A stretch of DNA of 64,000 bases from Streptomyces sp. NBC_01788 (GTDB taxonomy: Bacteria; Actinomycetota; Actinomycetes; Streptomycetales; Streptomycetaceae). The stretch lies in assembly GCF_035917575.1 (NCBI RefSeq), contig NZ_CP109090.1, positions 3,286,001-3,350,000 on the forward strand, in the 5' to 3' direction. The position numbers and the translations under genes are program-made. How positions within the stretch are numbered: position 1 is the stretch's first letter; each line of letters begins with the position of its first letter. This document shows, one piece after another, positions 33,982 through 44,737 of the stretch. The notes under the pieces were generated by a model that was not told the origin of the DNA, made no database searches, and saw only the letters and a program-made list of their open reading frames with translations.

Positions 33982-35292
33982 CTAGGCGGGCGGGGCGCCC
34001 CAGGTGCGGGCCCGCAGCGGCATCCCCGAGTCGCCGGACGCGGGGGTCCGCACGGCCAGCACCTGATTGACGCCGATGCGGTTGCGTTCGAAGGCGAGCG
34101 CGGAGGCCGCCATGTACAGGAGCCAGACACGGGCGCGTCCGGGGCTGGTGAGTCGCACCGCCCGGTCCCAGTCCGCCTCCAGGTTGGCCACCCAGCGGCG
34201 CAGGGTGAGCGCGTAGTGCTCGCGGATCGACTCCACGTCGCGAACCTCGAAGCCGGCCCGCTCCAACTGGGTCACGGTGGTGCCGACGGGGGCGAGTTCG
34301 CCGTCCGGGAAGACGTAGGCGTCGATGAACTCGTCCACGTGGTACTCGGATTCGTCCCGCTGCGGCCGGCGGCCGATCTGGTGGTTGAGCAGCCGTCCGC
34401 CGGGCTTCAGCAGGGCGTGCAGATCACGCGCGTACCGCAGGTAGGAAGCAGCCCCGACGTGTTCGGCCATGCCGATGGAGGAGATCGCGTCGTAGGGGCC
34501 GTCGTCCACGTCCCGGTAGTCCTGGACGCGGATCTCCACCCGGTCGGTGAGCCCCTCGTCGGCGACGCGCTTGCGGGCGTACGCCGCCTGCTCCTGGGAC
34601 AGGGTGACGCCGACGACGCCCACGCCGTGCTCGCGGGCCGCGTGGACTGCCATGGACCCCCAGCCGCAGCCGACGTCGAGGAGGCGCCGACCGGGCCTCA
34701 GGTCCAGCTTGCGCGAGATCAGTTCGAGCTTGTCGTGCTGGGCCTGTTCGAGGGTGGCGAGGGGTTCGCGGGCCGGCCAGTAGGCGCAGGAGTACACCAT
34801 GGCGGGGCCGAGGACGAGCTCGTAGAAGTCGTTGCCGACGTCGTAGTGGTGGCTGATGGCGCGCCTGTCGCTGTGCCTGGTGTGCAGGTGGCCGCGGCGC
34901 CTGCGGATCTCCTCGCCGGGCGGGGCGGGCGGCAGCGGCGGGCCGCCCAGCTTCACCAGGCCGCGGACGGCGGCGCGGGCCTGCGGGTCGCGCAGCGTCC
35001 CGGCGAGACCGCGGGCGTCCTCGCCACGCTCCCAGATCAGGCCCGAGAGCAGTTCCAGCGCGGTGTAGAGGTCGCCCTCGACGGTCAGGTCGCCGGCCAC
35101 CCAGGCGCGGGCCAGGCCCAGTTCGCCCGGCTTGAACAGCAGCCGCCGCAGGGCCCGGCGGTTGCGTACGACGAGCATCGGTGCGTCCGGCGGCCCCGCC
35201 TCGGAACCGTCCCAGGCGCGGACGCGCACGGGAAGCGGGGTCCCCACCAGTTGTTCGAGGAGTCGTGTGAGCCGCAGCGCGGCATCGGGCAT
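33982..35292 (-). CDS. cfa: Cyclopropane-fatty-acyl-phospholipid synthase family protein
   Basis: A 436-residue SAM-dependent methyltransferase that adds a methylene bridge to unsaturated acyl chains in membrane phospholipids. An N-terminal lipid-binding part (1-150) is followed by the catalytic domain with HYDVGNDFYELVLGPAMVYSCAYW, the SAM motif LLDVGCGWGSMAVHAA and IGMAEHVGAASY. ATG at 35292 has GGAGG eight bases upstream; the frame continues upstream without similarity. Its 3' end faces the IS element (gap 27 bases), which may have separated it from its terminator. Confidence 0.9.
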   Translation of the reverse strand: MPDAALRLTRLLEQLVGTPLPVRVRAWDGSEAGPPDAPMLVVRNRRALRRLLFKPGELGLARAWVAGDLTVEGDLYTALELLSGLIWERGEDARGLAGTLRDPQARAAVRGLVKLGGPPLPPAPPGEEIRRRRGHLHTRHSDRRAISHHYDVGNDFYELVLGPAMVYSCAYWPAREPLATLEQAQHDKLELISRKLDLRPGRRLLDVGCGWGSMAVHAAREHGVGVVGVTLSQEQAAYARKRVADEGLTDRVEIRVQDYRDVDDGPYDAISSIGMAEHVGAASYLRYARDLHALLKPGGRLLNHQIGRRPQRDESEYHVDEFIDAYVFPDGELAPVGTTVTQLERAGFEVRDVESIREHYALTLRRWVANLEADWDRAVRLTSPGRARVWLLYMAASALAFERNRIGVNQVLAVRTPASGDSGMPLRARTWGAPPA

Positions 35293-35438
35293 GGTGCACA
35301 CCTCCATGACGACGAACGCCGGAATGTCATCCACCACGTAAACACCGGGACGCATCGGGCGCAGTCCCGCAACGGAGTTACGACTGGGCAAACACCACCG
35401 TTCCACCGCAACGGCTCCGTGTCACGACGGGCGGAACG

Positions 35439-35480
35439 CCGAAGGACCTCCCGCACCACGGATGGCGGGAGGTCCTTCGG
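35439..35480. terminator. Terminator between ndh and cfa
   Basis: A perfect 16-bp stem (35439-35454 with 35465-35480) and 10-base loop, about 65 bases after the ndh stop and before cfa on the same strand. Very stable; the minus-strand transcript of ndh should end here. Confidence 0.85.
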
Positions 35481-35546
35481 TTCGTGCGTCGGGCCAGGAG
35501 GCCGTACGGCCCGGAGGTCAGAGACCCGGAAGCCGGGAGGCCTGGG

Positions 35547-36932
35547 TCAGGAGGCCTTGGCCTTCTCCTCGGTCTTCCCCGCGGCGGCGGGCACCGGCGC
35601 GGGCTTGGCGGCCTCGTAGAACTCCTCGCGGGGGTTCTCCATGGCGCCGAGGGAGACGACCTCGCGCTTGAGGAACATGCCGAGGGTCCAGTCGGCGAAG
35701 ATGCGGATCTTCCGGTTCCAGGTCGGCATGGCCATGCCGTGGTAGCCGCGGTGCATGTACCAGGCGAGGCGACCCTTGAGCTTGATCTTCATCTTGCCCA
35801 TGACGATCATCGCGACGCCCTTGTGCAGGCCGAGACCCGCCACCGCGCCCTTGTTGGCGTGCTCGTAGTCCCCCTGCGGGAAGCCCCGCATCTGGGAGAT
35901 CACGTTGTCACCGAGGACCTTGGCCTGACGCAGCGCGTGCTGGGCGTTCGGCGGGCACCAGGCGTTCTCGTTGCCCGCCCGGCGGCCGACGAGGTCGGGC
36001 ACCTGCGCGTTGTCACCGGCGGCCCAGATGTAGTCCGTGCCCTGCACCTGGAGGGTGGGCGCGCAGTCGACGTGGCCGCGCGGGCCGAGCGGCAGACCGA
36101 AGCGGGACAGCACCGGGTTGGGCTTGACGCCCGCGGTCCACACGATGGTGCTGGAGTCGACCTCGAGGCCGTTCTTGAGCACCACGTGGCCGTCGACGCA
36201 GGACTCCATGGAGGTGGAGAGGTAGACCTCCACACCGCGGCCCTCGAGGTGCTCCCTGCCGTACTGGCCGAGCTTGGGGCCGACCTCGGGGAGGATCTTG
36301 TCGGCGGCGTCGACGAGGATGAAGCGCATGTCCTCGCGGGACACGTTGTTGTAGTACTTGGCCGCGTCCCGGGCCATGTCCTCGACCTCGCCGATGGTCT
36401 CGGCGCCGGCGAAGCCACCGCCGATGAAGACGAAGGTGAGCGCCTTGCGGCGGATCTCCTCGTCGGTGGTGGAGTCGGCCTTGTCGAGCTGCTCCAGGAC
36501 GTGGTTGCGCAGTCCGATGGACTCCTCGATGCCCTTCATGCCGATGCCCTGCTCGGCGAGGCCGGGGATCGGGAAGGTGCGGGACACCGCGCCCATCGCG
36601 ATGACCAGGTAGTCGAAGGGCAGCTCGTACGCCTCGCCGACCAGCGGGGCGACCGTGGCGACCTTGCGGTCCTGGTCGATGGTGGTGACCCGGCCGGTGA
36701 GGACCTCCGCCTTGGGCAGCACGCGTCGCAGCGGGACGACGACGTGCCGGGGCGAGATGCTGCCGGCTGCGGCTTCGGGGAGGAAGGGCTGGTAGGTCAT
36801 GTACGAACGGGGGTCGACGACCGTGACGGTCGCCTCTCCGTAGCGCATCTTCTTGAGGATGCGCCGAGCTGCGTACAGGCCTACGTACCCACCGCCTACT
36901 ACGAGGATCCTGGGACGCTCCGTGGTGCTCAT
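35547..36932 (-). CDS. ndh: Type II NADH dehydrogenase
   Basis: A 461-residue peripheral membrane flavoprotein passing electrons from NADH to quinone without proton pumping. The FAD motif is VVGGGYVGLYAARRIL (about 11-26), the NAD motif FIGGGFAGAETIGEVED (about 168-184), and the second FAD site IWAAGDNAQVPD. C-terminal KGRLAWYMHRGYHG and an amphipathic stretch are typical of membrane attachment. The tail is Ala/Pro/Lys-rich. A Rex-like operator lies about 310 bases upstream (37239-37256), matching the expected NADH/NAD-responsive control. Confidence 0.93.
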   Translation of the reverse strand: MSTTERPRILVVGGGYVGLYAARRILKKMRYGEATVTVVDPRSYMTYQPFLPEAAAGSISPRHVVVPLRRVLPKAEVLTGRVTTIDQDRKVATVAPLVGEAYELPFDYLVIAMGAVSRTFPIPGLAEQGIGMKGIEESIGLRNHVLEQLDKADSTTDEEIRRKALTFVFIGGGFAGAETIGEVEDMARDAAKYYNNVSREDMRFILVDAADKILPEVGPKLGQYGREHLEGRGVEVYLSTSMESCVDGHVVLKNGLEVDSSTIVWTAGVKPNPVLSRFGLPLGPRGHVDCAPTLQVQGTDYIWAAGDNAQVPDLVGRRAGNENAWCPPNAQHALRQAKVLGDNVISQMRGFPQGDYEHANKGAVAGLGLHKGVAMIVMGKMKIKLKGRLAWYMHRGYHGMAMPTWNRKIRIFADWTLGMFLKREVVSLGAMENPREEFYEAAKPAPVPAAAGKTEEKAKAS

Positions 36933-37370
36933 GGCATCGAGTATCCACCTGCTCCAGGGGGGTCGCTCGTGCGCCCCTTCACAAGGTTCGACAGCCCCTG
37001 TGGTAAACTCCGCGCCCCCGTTCGGTGAGCTCTGATGGCCACAGGCGGCCGCCGTCCGGTTCGGGCCGTTGTCAAGACCGCGTGAGCTGCTCATCTGACC
37101 GAAGACGGTCCCCCGCCGAGGGGCCGCGCGGCCCTTCCGGAACCACTTCCCGGCGCTCACCCGAGCACCGCTTTCCGCCTGCTGAGACCCCGAAAAGGCC
37201 CCCGGAGGCCCTTTCGGCCCTTGACACGGGCGAATTCCTTGTGAAGAAGTTCACGAAGTTTTACTGGCGGAACGTCACCAGGGGGCGCCGAACGGGCCCC
37301 CGGGTGCGCTCACACGGTATCCGAACTGCTCAACCGCAGGCTACTGGCCAGTAGAACCAGGGGGACGAGC
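36933..37370. other. ndh upstream region
   Basis: 438 bases with no convincing gene. It contains the Rex-like site (37239-37256), an A/T-rich promoter-like segment (about 37225-37265) and a lone half-site CTTGTGAAGG on the minus strand near 36977. The ppx gene ends at 37371, so transcription from Ppx is away from this region. Confidence 0.5.
37239..37256. promoter_or_regulatory. Rex-type operator (redox-responsive) for ndh
   Basis: TTGTGAA (37239-37245), four bases, then TTCACGA (37250-37256). The known Rex consensus is TTGTGAA-N4-TTCACAA; there is one mismatch. Rex binds when NADH is low and represses respiratory genes. It lies upstream of the type II NADH dehydrogenase gene. Confidence 0.75.
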
Positions 37371-38312
37371 CTACGCCACGGACCACGCGATGCCGTCGAG
37401 GATGTCGTGCTCGCTGACGACGACCTCCTTGGCGCCGATCCGCTCCATGACGGCCAGCAGGACCAGCGCGCCCGCGCCGATGACGTCGACACGGCCCGGG
37501 TGCATGGAGGGGATCGCCGCGCGCTCGGCGTGCGTGGAGCGCAGCAGGCGGTCGCTGATCTCGCGGACGCGCTCGCGGGAGACACGGGAGTGGTGGATGG
37601 CCGCCGAGTCGTATCCGGGCAGCTCCTGAGCGATCGCCGAAACCGTCGTCACCGAGCCGGCCAGGCCCACCAGGGTGCGCGCCTCGCGCAGCGGGACCGT
37701 CTTCTCGGCGAGGTCGAGCGCGGCCTCGATGTCGGCGCGTACGGCGGCGATCTGCTCCTCCGTCGGCGGGTCGGTGACCACCCCGTCCCGCACCAGGTGA
37801 CGCTCCGTCATGCGGACGCAGCCCACGTCCACCGAGCGCGCCGCCCGGACGTGGTCGTCGCCCACGACGAACTCCGTCGAGCCGCCGCCGATGTCGACCA
37901 CCAGGAAGGGCCGGGCGAGGTCCGTACGGCCCGTCAGCTCCCTCGTCGCGCCGGTGAAGGAGAACTCCGCCTCCTGGTCACCGGAGATCACCTCGGGCTC
38001 GACGCCGAGGATGTCCATCACCCCGCGCACGAACTCGTCCCGGTTCTCGGCGTCCCGGGAGGCGGAGGTGGCCACGAAGCGCAGCCGTTCGGCGCCGTGC
38101 TCCTTGACGGCCCGGGCGTACTCCCGGCAGGCCGCGAAGGTCCGCTCCAGCGCCTCGGGGGCGAGCCGGCCGGTGCGGTCGACGCCCTGGCCGAGCCGCA
38201 CGATGGTCATGCGCCGGTCCAGCTCGCGCAGTTCGCCCGTCGCCGGGTCGGCGTCCGCGACCAGCAGACGGATGGAGTTCGTACCGCAGTCGACGGCGGC
38301 GACCCGGGTCAT
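37371..38312 (-). CDS. Ppx/GppA-family phosphatase
   Basis: A 313-residue actin-like ATPase-fold enzyme, exopolyphosphatase or pppGpp 5'-phosphohydrolase. Phosphate-binding motif AAVDCGTNSIRLLVAD at the N-terminus, FVATSASRDAENR, the second motif VVDIGGGSTEFVVG and LVGLAGSVTTVSAI. It has the short (about 310 residue) actinobacterial form lacking the C-terminal HD-like domain. Start codon and the DUF501 stop overlap (ATGA), so the two are coupled. Part of the conserved eno-ftsB-DUF501-ppx string. Confidence 0.9.
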   Translation of the reverse strand: MTRVAAVDCGTNSIRLLVADADPATGELRELDRRMTIVRLGQGVDRTGRLAPEALERTFAACREYARAVKEHGAERLRFVATSASRDAENRDEFVRGVMDILGVEPEVISGDQEAEFSFTGATRELTGRTDLARPFLVVDIGGGSTEFVVGDDHVRAARSVDVGCVRMTERHLVRDGVVTDPPTEEQIAAVRADIEAALDLAEKTVPLREARTLVGLAGSVTTVSAIAQELPGYDSAAIHHSRVSRERVREISDRLLRSTHAERAAIPSMHPGRVDVIGAGALVLLAVMERIGAKEVVVSEHDILDGIAWSVA

Positions 38313-38914
38313 GCGCCGTCCTCCCCGGTCTCCAGGGGACCGACGGCGGACCGGCCGCCTTCGGAGGTCCCGGTCTGACGCCCCTCGCCGGACGGCGGCT
38401 GCGCGGGCGTCACACACGGACCCTTGCGCCACCACTCGGGCAGCATCGCGATCGCCTCGTCGCCGAGCGGGTTCACACCGGGCCCGGCGGCGAGCGAGTG
38501 GGCGACCAGGACGTGCAGGCACTTCACCCGGTCCGGCATGCCGCCCGCGCTGGGGAAGCCCGTCAGCTTCTCGATCTCGTCCCGGCGCCGGATGTAGTCC
38601 TCGTGCGCGGCCCGGTACGCGGCCGCCAGTTCCGGGTCGGTGGCCAGCCGCTCCGTCATCTCCTTCATCACGCCGTCGGCCTCCAGCGTGCCGATGGCCG
38701 AGGCGGCGCGCGGGCACGTCAGGTAGTACAGCGTGGGGAAGGGCGTGCCGTCGGGCAGCCGCGGTGCCGTCTCCACGACGTCGGGCTGCCCGCAGGGGCA
38801 GCGGTGCGCGATCGCGCGCAGCCCGCGCGGCGGACGCCCGAGCTGCTGCTCGAAGGCCTCGATGTCCGCCTCGGTGGGCTCGGTGCGCTCAGTGGACGGC
38901 GGTGGGGTTTCCAT
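38309..38914 (-). CDS. DUF501 domain-containing protein
   Basis: A 201-residue protein of the DUF501 family found next to ftsB and ppx across actinobacteria. The domain (about 18-165) has LGRPPRGLRAIAHRCPCGQPDVVET with a CPCG motif, PTLYYLTCPR, and KCLHVLVAHSLAAGPGVNPLGDEAI. The conserved Cys and His suggest metal binding but no activity is known. The last 35 residues are Gly/Ser-rich. It overlaps ppx by four bases and follows ftsB by 25 bases. Confidence 0.88.
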   Translation of the reverse strand: METPPPSTERTEPTEADIEAFEQQLGRPPRGLRAIAHRCPCGQPDVVETAPRLPDGTPFPTLYYLTCPRAASAIGTLEADGVMKEMTERLATDPELAAAYRAAHEDYIRRRDEIEKLTGFPSAGGMPDRVKCLHVLVAHSLAAGPGVNPLGDEAIAMLPEWWRKGPCVTPAQPPSGEGRQTGTSEGGRSAVGPLETGEDGA

Positions 38915-38939
38915 GCCTTGCGTACATCTCTCTGTCAGT

Positions 38940-39416
38940 TCACTGGTCGGAGGCGTCGGACTTGTCGACTCCGTCCCAGACGTTGGCGTACCAGGGGCGG
39001 CGGGCCGTCCCCCGCTCGGCGCGGGACCGCTCGGCCGGGCCCGGTTCGACCACGGAGTAGCCGGTCTCGCCGGGCTTCACGTAGTGCAGCCGCCGCCGGA
39101 TCTGCTGTTCGGCGTAGGCGTCGTCCTGCCAGCGTGCCTTGAGGTCGCGCAGTTGTTCCACCCGCTGCTGGGCCTGCCGCTTCTGGCGTTGCAGGTCGGC
39201 GATGTCGGCGCGCTGGGAGACGTACTGCCGCATCGGATACGCGAGGGCGACCACCATCGAGCACAGCACCAGCGCGAGCAGCGCCGCGCGGCCGGTGAGG
39301 CGGGAGCGGCGGGCCTGGCGCCGGGTCTGCGAACGGTAGACGCGGGCCGCGGTCTGCTCGCCGAGCAACCTGATCCTGGTCGTGGTGGAGAACCGGTCCC
39401 GGTCCTTGACGGCCAT
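38940..39416 (-). CDS. FtsB/DivIC-type septum formation initiator protein
   Basis: A 158-residue bitopic protein with a basic cytoplasmic N-terminus (1-40), one membrane helix (about 43-61), an extracytoplasmic coiled coil (about 65-105, RADIADLQRQKRQAQQRVEQLRDLKARW) and the conserved post-coil motif AEQQIRRRLHYVKPGETGYSVV. This matches the DivIC/FtsB family, which links FtsL and FtsQ in the divisome. The start at 39416 was chosen for family length. It lies between eno and DUF501, the usual actinobacterial order. Confidence 0.9.
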   Translation of the reverse strand: MAVKDRDRFSTTTRIRLLGEQTAARVYRSQTRRQARRSRLTGRAALLALVLCSMVVALAYPMRQYVSQRADIADLQRQKRQAQQRVEQLRDLKARWQDDAYAEQQIRRRLHYVKPGETGYSVVEPGPAERSRAERGTARRPWYANVWDGVDKSDASDQ

Positions 39417-39452
39417 CGTCCCGCCTCCCGTTCGTGCCCGCGCACACACGTG

Positions 39453-39497
39453 CGTACGTCCCCGGACACGGTACGGGACCGGGTACGGGGACGTACG
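39453..39497. terminator. Inverted repeat between eno and ftsB
   Basis: A perfect 12-bp stem (39453-39464 with 39486-39497) around a 21-base loop with the repeats CGGTACGGG and CGGGTACGG. It lies 64 bases after the eno stop on the minus strand. It may terminate or attenuate transcription into ftsB. Confidence 0.55.
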
Positions 39498-39560
39498 TGC
39501 GACGGGCGAAGCCGTACGCTGTGCGGCTCAGCCGCCGTGGCGGCCGAGCTCTTGTCGTGC

Positions 39561-40907
<1,347 letters not shown>

Positions 40908-40965
40908 CTAACCGTCCCGGGGCGGCGACCGGCCGACCGACCGCCTCATGGACAGAGTGACAGTA

Positions 40966-40992
40966 CCCTTTGTTCCCGTTCGGAACAAAGGG
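40966..40992. promoter_or_regulatory. Perfect palindrome upstream of eno
   Basis: CCCTTTGTTCC (40966-40976) and GGAACAAAGGG (40982-40992) with a five-base loop, 113-139 bases before the eno start. Its A/T content is higher than that of the terminators nearby, and it lies well past the rpfA terminator. An operator or an RNA hairpin in the eno leader are both possible. Confidence 0.5.
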
Positions 40993-41030
40993 GGAGGGGA
41001 ATCTTCGGGAACGGGCCGGTGTGCGGGAGA

Positions 41031-41079
41031 CGAAAAAAGCCCCGCCCCGGCGCGCAGGGGGGAACGCGCCGGGACGGGG
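41031..41079 (-). terminator. Intrinsic terminator of rpfA
   Basis: A stem pairing at 14 of 15 positions (41040-41054 with 41065-41079) with a 10-base loop, followed on the minus strand by GCTTTTTTCG, a real six-T tract. It lies 27 bases beyond the rpfA stop. Confidence 0.92.
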
Positions 41080-41105
41080 AGCCCGTGGAGGGCGGGGACG
41101 GGCCC

Positions 41106-41807
<702 letters not shown>

Positions 41808-41810
41808 TCA

Positions 41811-42007
41811 CCGACGCCTGCGAGGTGAGCTGTCGGGTTCGGGCCGGTTGAGTTGCCCGGCCGTGCCTCGTACACGAGGCACGGCTCCACCCCTAGCCGC
41901 TCCGGTCAACTGCCCGGCGCGGCGCCTACCTTGGGTCCCCCGCTCCTGCCCACGGCGCTTGACGCGACGACTGTTCCCGTGCGGCCGCTGGCAGGATTCG
42001 GCGTTGC
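41811..42007 (-). ncRNA. ydaO/yuaA-type c-di-AMP riboswitch in the rpfA leader
   Basis: On the minus strand the leader contains the conserved blocks of the ydaO class: an early ACGCCGAATCC followed by ACGGGAAC, internal GGGGGACCC, and the 3' signature CCCGACAGCTCACCTCGCAG, then GGCGTC closing the first stem with the 5' ACGCC. The span is about 197 bases. ydaO aptamers bind cyclic di-AMP and usually switch expression off. The aptamer ends just before the ribosome-binding site of rpfA, as described for Streptomyces rpfA. Confidence 0.9.
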
Positions 42008-42149
42008 GGCAGCCGGGGCTCGCGGTGACGAGCGGTCACGACCGTAGGCACGCGCTCCGCCGAACTCCAAAGACGATCAGGGCTTCTGAGACTCATCCCA
42101 CACTTTCCCCGAATCGGGCATTCGGGGCGAAGCGTGACGTGAACTCCCG

Positions 42150-43163
42150 CTACTTTTGGGGCGTTTCGGTAGGGACATTCAGGGTCTGACCGGCGGAGAC
42201 GTGGTTCGGGTCGGACCCGATCGCGCCCTTGTTCGCGGCGTACAGCGCATCCCATCCGCCGGGCACGCCAAGGGAGTCGGCGATGGACTCGAGGGAGTCG
42301 CCGGCGCGAACGGTGTAGGAGTCGCCGGCGCGTGCGGCGTGGCGGCCGGCGGAGGCGGCCGTGTGGTTGTCGACCAGGTTCTCGACGGCACTGCCGCCGC
42401 GGTGCCGTCCGCCGCCCAGCGCCCCGGTGTCGACCAGGGCCGAACTGCCGCCGACCTGCCAGGACTTGTCCGTGTCGCCCAGCTCCGGCGCGGCCGGGGG
42501 CGAGGTGTCGGGCGACTGGGACCCGCTCGCGGCGACATCATGTGACGTGTCGGACTTACCCGGCTTGCCCTTCTTGGCCGGCGAGGACGGCGAGGGTGAG
42601 GACGTGGTGGGGGACTCGCTCGGGTAGTCGGAGGAGTCGGCCGAACCAGGGTCGGTGTCCGACGAGCCGGACGAGTCGGCCGGCGTCTGTGACGAGTTCG
42701 ACAGACCGAGGTCGTCGGTGAGCGACTTTCCGGAGGAGTTGGCGGATCCGGTGTCGCCCACTCCGGTGTCGACCTTCGCCGCCTCGGACTTCTCGCCGAG
42801 ACCGGAGAGCAGCCCACACGTCGGCCAGGCGCCGGGACCCTTGTCGGCGAGCACCTTCTCGGCCACGGCTATCTGCTGGGACCGGCTCGCCTGATCGGCG
42901 CTCAGCGCGTAGTCGAGGCCGCCGTACTTCTCCCAGTCGTCCTGCGTCATCTGCAGGCCGCCGTAGTAGCCGTTGCCGGCGTTGGAGCTCCAGGCGCCGC
43001 CGCTCTCGCACTTGGCCACCTTGTCCCAGGTGTTGCCGTCGGCCGCACTGGCGGCGCCGGCGGCCATCAGCGGGATGGCGATGGCGGATCCGGTCACTCC
43101 AGCGGCGACGAGGAGGGCCGGAGCCTGACGGGGCCGACGGTGACGACCGTTCCCGGAGAGCAT
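42150..43163 (-). CDS. rpfC: Resuscitation-promoting factor with long Ser-rich linker and LysM
   Basis: A 337-residue secreted protein. Signal peptide (about 1-41), Rpf domain (about 42-116) with VAKCESGGAWSSNAGNGYYGG and GLQMTQDDW, and a long Ser/Asp/Pro-rich linker (about 130-275). A C-terminal LysM domain (about 288-335) has YTVRAGDSLESIADSLG and VSAGQTLNVP. It is a paralogue of the neighbouring rpfA, from which it differs mainly in linker length and in lacking a recognisable riboswitch leader. The start at 43163 gives the signal peptide; upstream frame is non-coding. Confidence 0.92.
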   Translation of the reverse strand: MLSGNGRHRRPRQAPALLVAAGVTGSAIAIPLMAAGAASAADGNTWDKVAKCESGGAWSSNAGNGYYGGLQMTQDDWEKYGGLDYALSADQASRSQQIAVAEKVLADKGPGAWPTCGLLSGLGEKSEAAKVDTGVGDTGSANSSGKSLTDDLGLSNSSQTPADSSGSSDTDPGSADSSDYPSESPTTSSPSPSSPAKKGKPGKSDTSHDVAASGSQSPDTSPPAAPELGDTDKSWQVGGSSALVDTGALGGGRHRGGSAVENLVDNHTAASAGRHAARAGDSYTVRAGDSLESIADSLGVPGGWDALYAANKGAIGSDPNHVSAGQTLNVPTETPQK

Positions 43164-43385
43164 ACGGAGACCTTTCGTGCGACAACGCTGACCCGCGTGG
43201 CGGCCGCGACTCGGCGCCACGCTGATGGGTGAAAGTAGCCGCTGACGCTCGCTTGTTACAAGTTCATGCCGCACAGATCACGTGAAGATCACACAGCTGA
43301 CGCCGTGTCATGTTCGAGGCCTTCAGTGGGTAGGGGTGATGCGGCGGCAGGCGCCTTTTCCGGCCTTGTCCGGCTTCCCTCCGAC

Positions 43386-44672
43386 TTACCGACCAGGGGT
43401 GAACCGCACCGGCAGCGTCCGCAGTCCGCGCATGATGAGCCCGCCGCGCCAGCGCAAGTCGGCTGGATCCGAGTCCAATTGGAGATCCGGAAGCCGGTTG
43501 AGGAGGGTGGCCAGCGCGGTCTGGCCCTCCAGACGGGCGAGCGGTGCGCCGAGGCAGTAGTGGATGCCGTGTCCGTAGCCGAGGTGTTGATTGTCACGTC
43601 GCCCGAGATCGAGGACGTCGGGGGCGTCGAACCTCTCCGGATCCCGGTCGGCGGCGGCGAGGACGACGAGGACCGGGTCGCCGGAGGCGATGTCCTGCCC
43701 GCCGATGGTGAGCGGCTCGGTGGCGTAGCGCCAGGTGGCCAGTTCCACCGGTCCGTCGTAGCGCAGGAGTTCCTCCACGCCCGTCTCCAGCAGGCCGCCG
43801 TCCCCCTCGGCGAGGGACCGCTGGAGCCGGTCCCGCTGCTCGGGGTGGGTGAGCAGGGCGAAGGTGCCGTTGCCGATGAGGTTGACGGTGGTCTCGAAAC
43901 CGGCGAACAGCAGAATGAAGGCCATCGCGGCGGCCTCGTTCTCGGTGAGGTGCTCGCCGTGGTCGGAGGCGCGGATGAGGGCGGAGATGAGGTCCTCGCC
44001 GGGGACGGGCTCCGCCGGCAGCGCCTCGCGCTTGCGGTGGATGAGCTCCGCGAGATAGCTGCGCATCTTCTTCACCGAGCGGGCGACTCCGCCGCGGGAG
44101 CTCTTGCCGTGGCGCCGGGGGTCCGTGGACTCGCCCCCGGGAAGATGCAGCATCATGCCTGCCCAGTCCCGGAAGTCGTCCTGGTCCTCGCGGGGGACGC
44201 CGAGAAGGTCGCAGATGGCGTAGATGGGCAGCGGGAAGGCGAACTCGCGGATGAGGTCGGCGGTGCCGCGTCCGGCGAACCCGTCGATGAGTCCGTCGGT
44301 CAGCTCCTGCACCCGCGGGGCGAACTCGGCGACGCGGCGCGGGGTGAACGCCTTGCTGACCAGTCGGCGCAGCCGGGTGTGGTCCGGCGGGTCGATGTTC
44401 AGCAGGTGGGTCATCAGCTCGGCCTTGCGCTCGCCGGGGATGCCCGTCCTGCCCTTGGCGTGCGCGGGCTCGGCGTGGTGCGCCGGGTTCTTGCTCAGCC
44501 GCTGGTCGGCCAGGGCCTGCCGGGCGTCGGCGTACCGGGTGACCAGCCAGGCCTCGACCCCGCTGGGGAGGCGGGTCCTGTGCACGGGGGCGTGCTCGCG
44601 CAGCCAGGCGTAGGCCGGGTAGGGGTCGCTCGCGAACTCCCAGGTGAACAGGGTGGGTGGCTGGTCGTGCAT
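43386..44672 (-). CDS. Cytochrome P450 (CYP107-like)
   Basis: A 428-residue soluble P450 monooxygenase. The I-helix oxygen motif is LLFAGFETTVN, the K-helix ExxR lies in EELLRYDG, and the haem loop GYGHGIHYCLGAPLARLE carries Cys373 as thiolate ligand. Ancillary NIDPPDHTRLRRLVSKAFT is typical of the bacterial CYP107 group. No ferredoxin or reductase gene is adjacent and there is no biosynthetic cluster around it. By synteny it corresponds to the CYP107P type of S. coelicolor. Substrate unknown. Confidence 0.93.
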   Translation of the reverse strand: MHDQPPTLFTWEFASDPYPAYAWLREHAPVHRTRLPSGVEAWLVTRYADARQALADQRLSKNPAHHAEPAHAKGRTGIPGERKAELMTHLLNIDPPDHTRLRRLVSKAFTPRRVAEFAPRVQELTDGLIDGFAGRGTADLIREFAFPLPIYAICDLLGVPREDQDDFRDWAGMMLHLPGGESTDPRRHGKSSRGGVARSVKKMRSYLAELIHRKREALPAEPVPGEDLISALIRASDHGEHLTENEAAAMAFILLFAGFETTVNLIGNGTFALLTHPEQRDRLQRSLAEGDGGLLETGVEELLRYDGPVELATWRYATEPLTIGGQDIASGDPVLVVLAAADRDPERFDAPDVLDLGRRDNQHLGYGHGIHYCLGAPLARLEGQTALATLLNRLPDLQLDSDPADLRWRGGLIMRGLRTLPVRFTPGR

Positions 44673-44737
44673 GGGGCCGACCCTAGCGCCGGGGCGTCCG
44701 CGCGGTGCAGTCGCGTACCGCGCGGCCGCTCAGGGCC

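Noticed and set aside
43164..43385. A second ydaO riboswitch before rpfC
   Set aside because: The CCGAATCC, GGGGACCC and GACAGCT blocks that mark the rpfA leader are absent here.
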